Assembly: GCA_965365465.1 (NCBI GenBank)
Contig: CBDUBU010000228.1
Span: forward strand, 1 to 6,632
Length of the DNA stretch: 6,632 nt
Direction of reading: 5' to 3'
Origin: CBDUBU01 sp965365465
Lineage (GTDB): Bacteria > Bacteroidota > Rhodothermia > Rhodothermales > DASSAV01
Translations under genes and position numbers: made by a program
Shown: positions 6,426-6,632 of the stretch, one piece after another
Numbering within the stretch: position 1 is the first letter of the stretch
How the letters are laid out: each line of letters begins with the position of its first letter
Notes under the pieces: model-generated
Database searches by the model: none
What the model saw: the letters and a program-made list of their open reading frames with translations, nothing else
What the model was told of the DNA's origin: nothing

Positions 6426-6500
6426 GATTGTACAAATTGCGCTCTGCGTGGATAAGTCGGAGCCAGGGTAAGGATCGATCCGGTAATGGCATCGGTAGAC

Positions 6501-6546
6501 GATAATCGGCGCTCATGCTTAATGCGGAGCGCCGATTATCTTTATT
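6501..6546 (+). terminator. Intrinsic terminator, 14-base-pair stem
   Basis: GATAATCGGCGCTC (6501-6514) pairs perfectly with GAGCGCCGATTATC (6527-6540) around a 12-base loop, followed by TTTATT on the + strand. It is the strongest hairpin in the window. It would end transcripts coming from the hemerythrin gene 126 bases upstream, or from a small transcript starting between them. On the opposite strand there is no T-rich tail, so it works chiefly for + strand transcription. Bases 6426-6500 otherwise show no gene. Confidence 0.85.
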
Positions 6547-6596
6547 ATCGCAGGCGCAGCGCTGATGGCAGACGGCCTGCTGCAACCGAATGACCA

Positions 6597-6632
6597 ATGA
6601 AAAAAACCATTGCTGCATCAACCATCTTCCTT
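6597..6632 (+). CDS. Start of a probable exported protein, cut by the window edge
   Basis: An ATG at 6597 opens the sequence MKKTIAASTIFL before the window ends. Two lysines followed by a hydrophobic stretch are the usual beginning of a Sec signal peptide. Its position just beyond a strong terminator fits a new transcription unit. I see no ribosome-binding site before it, and a small inverted repeat (CAATG 6595-6599, CATTG 6608-6612) covers the start. Twelve codons give no clue to function, and the call rests mainly on the signal-peptide look. Confidence 0.4.
   Translation, partial: MKKTIAASTIFL

Noticed and set aside
6418..6471. 17-codon frame starting at ATG 6418
   Set aside because: It is too short, lacks a ribosome-binding site and lies partly in the tandem repeat.
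6550..6580. Inverted repeat GCAGGC/GCCTGC just after the terminator
   Set aside because: Six base pairs with a 19-base loop and no T run; similar pairs are expected by chance in GC-rich DNA.
6376..6632. A tRNA or riboswitch between the hemerythrin gene and the right edge
   Set aside because: No T-loop sequence or cloverleaf arms are visible, and the bases before the terminator match no riboswitch core that I know.

Overview
The window carries six complete genes or ORFs and one gene start, all on the + strand: a trehalose-synthesis pair (otsA, otsB), two different exported Cys-type sulfatases, a small unrecognised ORF, a single-domain hemerythrin, and the first 12 codons of a probable exported protein at the right edge. 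There is no sign of an insertion sequence, phage, CRISPR array, tRNA or rRNA gene. The host is not named by any marker here. The abundance of sulfatases, a lipoprotein-type export signal, moderate GC and the flavour of the OtsA sequence suggest a polysaccharide-degrading, probably aquatic bacterium of the Bacteroidota/Rhodothermota/Balneolota kind. Planctomycetota or Verrucomicrobiota-type bacteria are not excluded. This is inference only.

Layout. Bases 65-2204 hold otsA (TTG start) and otsB (GTG start), four bases apart and almost certainly cotranscribed. They convert UDP-glucose and glucose-6-phosphate to trehalose-6-phosphate and then to trehalose. The last codons of otsB contain a perfect 18-base palindrome. 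After an 81-base gap with a strong ribosome-binding site comes a lipoprotein-type sulfatase (2286-3713). A secreted sulfatase of another subgroup follows (3748-5334). The two are joined by an unusual 13-codon reading frame that overlaps the stop of the first and the start of the second, each through an ATGA. Both sulfatases keep the Cys-x-Pro-x-Arg motif that is oxidised to formylglycine, so the cell must encode a maturation enzyme elsewhere. Their substrate is probably a sulfated polysaccharide or glycan but cannot be read from the sequence.

Bases 5335-5970 hold mostly non-coding DNA around one small ORF (5525-5779) with good codon texture but no recognisable family. The hemerythrin gene (5971-6375) has its own ribosome-binding site. 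Its product has Asn in place of one of the five canonical iron-ligand histidines. Its 3' end runs into a degenerate 26-27-base tandem repeat. Further on, a 14-base-pair perfect hairpin with a T-rich tail (6501-6546) is the clearest terminator in the window, and just past it begins a new probable exported protein.

Nothing here is clearly a new system. The most distinctive points are the bridging micro-ORF between the sulfatases, the Asn-substituted hemerythrin, the tandem repeat at its stop codon, and the possible small transcript ending at the 6501-6546 terminator.
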